A DNA stretch of 8,203 nt, from contig CALBTT010000080.1 of the NCBI GenBank assembly GCA_937967645.1, positions 1-8,203 on the forward strand, written 5' to 3'. The position numbers were made by a program, and so were the translations under genes. Below the pieces are notes generated by a model, which was not told the DNA's origin, did not search any database, and worked only from the letters and a program-made list of their open reading frames with translations. Within the stretch, counting starts at the first letter, position 1, and each line of letters opens with the position of its first letter. The DNA comes from an uncultured Zoogloea sp. GTDB lineage: Bacteria > Pseudomonadota > Gammaproteobacteria > Burkholderiales > Rhodocyclaceae. Positions 5,775 through 8,203 of this stretch are shown here, piece after piece.

Positions 5775-6739
5775 CACCCCGCCTTCCTTCCACGGAGCTC
5801 ATCCAGCAGCTGCCGGAAATCGTCCGGCAAGGACACCTCCCAGCGGCAAGCTTGCCCCGTGCGCGGGTGGATCAAGCCAAGCTGCCAGGCATGCAGCGCC
5901 TGCCGGGGAAAGGCATCGAGACGCGGGTCGGCGCTGCGTGTCTTGCCATAGGTTGCATCGCCGACCAGGGGATGGCCGATATGGGCCATATGCACCCGGA
6001 TCTGGTGGGTTCGCCCGGTCGCCAGACTGCACTCGACCAGGGTGGCCCGCTCGAAGCGTTCGACCACCCGGTAGTGGGTCAAGGCCTCACGCCCGCCGGG
6101 CACCACGGCCATCTTGGTACGCTGCACGGGGTGTCGGCCGATCGGCGCCTCCACGCGCCCCGACTCCAGCGGCATGCCATGCACCAGCGCGTAGTAATGC
6201 CGCTTGACGCTACGCGCCTGCAGCTGGCGCACGAGGTCGGTCTGGGCCTCGAGGGTCCGCGCCACCACCAGCAGGCCGCTGGTGTCCTTGTCCAGGCGAT
6301 GCACGATGCCGGCCCGGGGCAGCGCCCGACAGCCTGCATCGTGGTGCAGCAAGGCATTGAGGAGCGTTCCGGACCAGTTGCCGCTGCCGGGGTGGACCAC
6401 CAGCCCCACCGGCTTGTCGATGACCAGCAGGGTGTCGTCCTCGAACACCACATTGAGCGGGATGTCCTCGGCCTGCTCCGCCAGCACTTCGTCGGAGGGC
6501 TCGGGACTCAGATAGACCGTCTCGCCCCCCCAGACCTTGCTCTTGGAGTCAGGCGACTTGCCGTCGATCAGTATCCGGCCGGTCTTCAGCCAGGACTGCA
6601 GGCGGCTCCGGGAGTGCTCGGGAAAAAGGCGCGCGAGCGCCTGGTCGGCACGGAGGCCGGCCAGGTCCAGAGGAATGGATTCTCGCAGCGGGCTAAGGGA
6701 AGGAATGGCTGGGCTATAATCGGCCCACTCATCTTCCAA
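5774..6739 (-). CDS. rluD: 23S rRNA pseudouridine(1911/1915/1917) synthase RluD
   Basis: Makes pseudouridines in helix 69 of 23S rRNA during large-subunit maturation. From a TTG at 6739 the protein has 321 aa, against 326 in E. coli. An S4 RNA-binding domain (about 25-75) starts at LAGLRADQALARLF and includes SRSRLQSWLKTGRILIDG. The catalytic domain carries HRLDKDTSGLLVVA (147-160) with catalytic Asp151, then LATGRTHQIRVHMAHIGHPLVGD. The start is not certain. No in-frame ATG occurs between the S4 domain and 6841, and the ATG at 6841 would lie 91 bp inside bamD on the other strand. TTG at 6739 gives the expected length but has no clear Shine-Dalgarno sequence; a GTG at 6763 is the alternative. 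It is divergent from bamD, with only 10 bp between the proposed starts, and is coupled to pgeF. Confidence 0.93.
   Translation of the reverse strand: MEDEWADYSPAIPSLSPLRESIPLDLAGLRADQALARLFPEHSRSRLQSWLKTGRILIDGKSPDSKSKVWGGETVYLSPEPSDEVLAEQAEDIPLNVVFEDDTLLVIDKPVGLVVHPGSGNWSGTLLNALLHHDAGCRALPRAGIVHRLDKDTSGLLVVARTLEAQTDLVRQLQARSVKRHYYALVHGMPLESGRVEAPIGRHPVQRTKMAVVPGGREALTHYRVVERFERATLVECSLATGRTHQIRVHMAHIGHPLVGDATYGKTRSADPRLDAFPRQALHAWQLGLIHPRTGQACRWEVSLPDDFRQLLDELRGRKAG
6715..6720 (+). promoter_or_regulatory. -10 box of the bamD promoter, inside the rluD 5' end
   Basis: A perfect TATAAT lies 29 bases before the bamD ATG, predicting a leader of about 23 nt. No -35 consensus is seen (GCTAAG at a 17-base spacing). 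The box falls within rluD codons 7-9, so the bamD promoter and the rluD coding start occupy the same DNA. Confidence 0.6.
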
Positions 6740-6749
6740 AGAGTTTTCA

Positions 6750-7553
6750 ATGGCGCATTTCACCCTGCGTAGTTTAACGCTTGCCGGCTTTCTTCTGCTC
6801 GCCGGTTGCAGCGGCCTGCCCGACAAGGCTGACGAAACCACCGGCTGGAGCGCCCAGAAGCTCTATTCCGAGGCCAAGGAGTCCATGTCCGACGGGGCCT
6901 GGGACCGGGCCATCAAGATGTTCGAGAAGCTGGAGGCGCGCTACCCCTACGGCCGCTACGCCCAGCAGGCACAGCTTGAAGTGGCCTACGCCTACTACAA
7001 GTCGAATGAGCCCGCCTCGGCGATCGCTGCCTGCGACCGCTTCATCAAGCTTCACCCGAACCACCCGAACGTCGACTACGCCTACTACCTGAAGGGCCTC
7101 GCCAACTTCAACGAGGATCTCGGCCTGCTTGGCGCCCTTGCCAACCAGGACCTGTCCGAGCGTGACCCGAAGGCAACCCGCGCCTCCTTCGAGACCTTCA
7201 AGGAACTGGTCCAGCGCTTCCCGGACAGCAAGTACGCGCCGGACGCCACCCTGCGCATGCGCTATCTGGTCAACGCCCTGGCCTCCTACGAAGTCCACGT
7301 GGCCCGCTACTACGTGCGCCGGGGCGCCTACGTGGCTGCGGCAAACCGTGCCCAGGCCACCGTCAAGGATTTCCCCCGGACGCCTGCGGCCGAAGAAGCC
7401 CTGTTCCTGATGGTCAAGAGCTACGACGAACTCAAGCTCACGGAACTGCGCGACGACGCCGAGCGCGTGCTGCGCCAGAACTACCCGAAGAGCCGCTTCC
7501 TGGCCGGCGAGACCACGCTGAACGCCAGCACCCCGTGGTGGAAGCTCTGGTAA
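6750..7553 (+). CDS. bamD: Outer-membrane protein assembly factor BamD (lipoprotein)
   Basis: Essential lipoprotein of the BAM complex. It works with BamA on the periplasmic face of the outer membrane to fold and insert beta-barrel proteins. The signal peptide (1-19) ends in the lipobox LAGC with lipidated Cys20. The mature part is alpha-helical with TPR-like repeats. WSAQKLYSEAKESMSDGAWDRAI starts the first repeat near residue 33, ALASYEVHVARYYVRRGAYVAA (about 184-205) is the best-conserved family stretch, and AEEALFLMVKSY follows. The 267 aa length is normal for betaproteobacteria. AAAGAG at 6738-6743 is the likely ribosome binding site. Position divergent from rluD-pgeF is the conserved order seen in E. 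coli. The downstream gene starts 9 bases after the stop and probably shares the transcript. Confidence 0.96.
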   Translation: MAHFTLRSLTLAGFLLLAGCSGLPDKADETTGWSAQKLYSEAKESMSDGAWDRAIKMFEKLEARYPYGRYAQQAQLEVAYAYYKSNEPASAIAACDRFIKLHPNHPNVDYAYYLKGLANFNEDLGLLGALANQDLSERDPKATRASFETFKELVQRFPDSKYAPDATLRMRYLVNALASYEVHVARYYVRRGAYVAAANRAQATVKDFPRTPAAEEALFLMVKSYDELKLTELRDDAERVLRQNYPKSRFLAGETTLNASTPWWKLW

Positions 7554-7562
7554 GGCTCCGCC

Positions 7563-8084
7563 ATGGATGAGGCGGTCCGCCTGGCCCTGGCCAAATGGCC
7601 GAACGTGCCATCCTGCACAGGATGGCTGCGCCTGAGCCGACGGGGCGAATGGCGGGTTCCCGAAGGCCCGGTGCGTCATGCCGGCCTGAGGGACTTCATC
7701 GGACGCAACTACCAGGCTACCCCGGACGGCCGCTGGTTCTTCCAGAACGGCCCCCAGCAGGTTTTCGTCGACCTCGATTACACGCCCACCGTACTGCACC
7801 TTGAGAACGCCACGACGCTGCGCACCCATACGGGGACGCCGGTGCGTTCCGTCCGTGGCGCCTGGTTTGACGAAGAGGGCTGCCTGCTGCTCGAGTGCGA
7901 GCACGGCATCGCCCTCCTCGACGACCGGGACCTGGCGGCGTTCTGCACCCACCTCGACGGCGACCTGGAAACACCGGGTGCCGCGATCACCCTTGCCTGG
8001 GCGGACAGCCGCATCACCGTAGGCACGATCCGGCGGGACGAGGTCTCCGCCCGCTTCGGTTTCACGCCCACGCCTGGCAGCTGA
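7563..8084 (+). CDS. Conserved hypothetical protein behind bamD (possibly DUF2946)
   Basis: The 173-residue protein has no signal peptide, no membrane segment and no catalytic motif that I recognise, so it is probably soluble and cytoplasmic. The middle holds the most distinctive stretch: residues 39-76 include HAGLRDFIGRNY, GRWFFQNGPQQVFVDLDYTP and LHLE. This wording fits my memory of the proteobacterial DUF2946 family (IxH..F..RNY...WxFQNGPQRVYV). I cannot check it and the family has no assigned role. The rest looks beta-rich, with acidic runs such as DEEG and LLDDRD. It starts 9 bases after the bamD stop. The bamD TAAGG overlaps as a weak ribosome binding site, so co-transcription and perhaps translational coupling are likely. 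Codon use and GC content match the neighbours, and nothing suggests transfer. Confidence 0.85.
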   Translation: MDEAVRLALAKWPNVPSCTGWLRLSRRGEWRVPEGPVRHAGLRDFIGRNYQATPDGRWFFQNGPQQVFVDLDYTPTVLHLENATTLRTHTGTPVRSVRGAWFDEEGCLLLECEHGIALLDDRDLAAFCTHLDGDLETPGAAITLAWADSRITVGTIRRDEVSARFGFTPTPGS

Positions 8085-8102
8085 CCTCCATCCCGCCGGT
8101 CA

Positions 8103-8126
8103 GGGCGGCTGAAGCCGCCCCTACAG
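8103..8126 (-). repeat. REP-like palindrome with GTAG foot
   Basis: On the minus strand GTAG is followed directly by GGGGCGGCTTCAGCCGCCC. This contains a perfect 8-bp inverted repeat (GGGCGGCT / AGCCGCCC) around two bases, or 7 bp with a UUCA loop. REP elements of Pseudomonas and Stenotrophomonas share this layout, a GTAG tetranucleotide at the foot of a GC-rich palindrome, and are mobilised by RAYT (TnpA-REP) proteins. It sits 18 bases after the stop of the bamD-side gene and 15 bases past the stop of the convergent gene. It may act as a two-way mRNA-stabilising or terminating hairpin, though no T-run follows on either strand. I see no second copy in the window. Confidence 0.6.
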
Positions 8127-8141
8127 ACACCCCTCAGGCCA

Positions 8142-8203
8142 TCACCCCCGCCCGTACTTGTCCTCAAAGCGCACGATGTCATCCTCGCCGAGGTAGCTGC
8201 CCG
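8142..8203 (-). CDS. C-terminal fragment, probable mannose-1-phosphate guanylyltransferase / mannose-6-phosphate isomerase
   Basis: Only the last 19 codons and the TGA stop are visible. They read GSYLGEDDIVRFEDKYGRG. This closely matches the C-terminal cupin end of type II phosphomannose isomerase / GDP-mannose pyrophosphorylase proteins (ManC, AlgA, CpsB), which typically end with a YLGEDDIVR..D.YGR pattern. Such enzymes supply GDP-mannose for exopolysaccharide or O-antigen. The gene runs convergently with the bamD operon and continues past the right edge. The call rests on a short motif, so the family is likely but the gene name is left open. Confidence 0.7.
   Translation of the reverse strand, partial: GSYLGEDDIVRFEDKYGRG

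Noticed and set aside
4281..5951. A 556-codon open frame on the plus strand across ZIP, pgeF and the end of rluD
   Set aside because: It spans three well-supported genes on the other strand and reads as His/Gln/Arg-rich nonsense without a motif. It is the expected artefact of high GC.
6740..6841. Extending rluD to the ATG at 6841
   Set aside because: The extra 34 residues are antisense to the bamD signal peptide, have no S4-domain similarity and would make the protein longer than the family norm.
6774..7952. A 392-codon open frame on the minus strand opposite bamD and the following gene
   Set aside because: bamD is certain on the plus strand. The antisense translation shows no family feature and crosses two genes.

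Overview
The window looks like chromosomal core DNA from a GC-rich betaproteobacterium, most likely Rhodocyclales (Azoarcus, Thauera, Zoogloea or Accumulibacter type). The taxonomic call is inference. It rests on the class I PHA synthase with two PhaB reductases and PhaR, and on the divergent bamD / rluD-pgeF block seen across Beta- and Gammaproteobacteria. I see no insertion sequence, phage gene, CRISPR array, tRNA or rRNA. All but two genes can be named, and most of the window is ordinary.

Region 1 (1-3907, all minus strand) is a polyhydroxyalkanoate (PHA) storage locus. In transcription order it holds phaC (class I PHA synthase), a 128-bp gap, phaB copy 1, a 38-bp gap, phaB copy 2, a strong intrinsic terminator, and then phaR (PHA-responsive repressor, cut by the window's left edge) with its own promoter. 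The two reductases make (R)-3-hydroxybutyryl-CoA, PhaC polymerises it, and PhaR adjusts granule-protein expression to polymer level. No thiolase (phaA) or phasin gene is visible, so those must lie elsewhere.

Region 2 (3908-5000) holds a two-helix small membrane protein on the plus strand. It sits between phaC and a minus-strand ZIP-family metal transporter with a histidine-rich loop, and its 3' end overlaps the 3' end of the ZIP gene by 69 bp.

Region 3 (5040-8084) is the conserved envelope/ribosome block. rluD (23S rRNA pseudouridine synthase) and pgeF (peptidoglycan editing factor) are translationally coupled on the minus strand. bamD (outer-membrane assembly lipoprotein) runs divergently on the plus strand, followed 9 bp later by an uncharacterised 173-aa gene. 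The rluD and bamD start regions are packed so tightly that the bamD -10 box lies inside rluD.

Region 4 (8085-8203) holds a REP-like palindrome with a GTAG foot. It lies between the uncharacterised gene and the convergent 3' end of a probable mannose-1-phosphate guanylyltransferase / mannose-6-phosphate isomerase gene.

No clearly new system is present. The points most worth a second look are the paired phaB genes with different cofactor loops, the compact terminator/operator/promoter before phaR, the possibly leaderless small membrane protein gene, the non-ATG rluD start, and the uncharacterised gene behind bamD.
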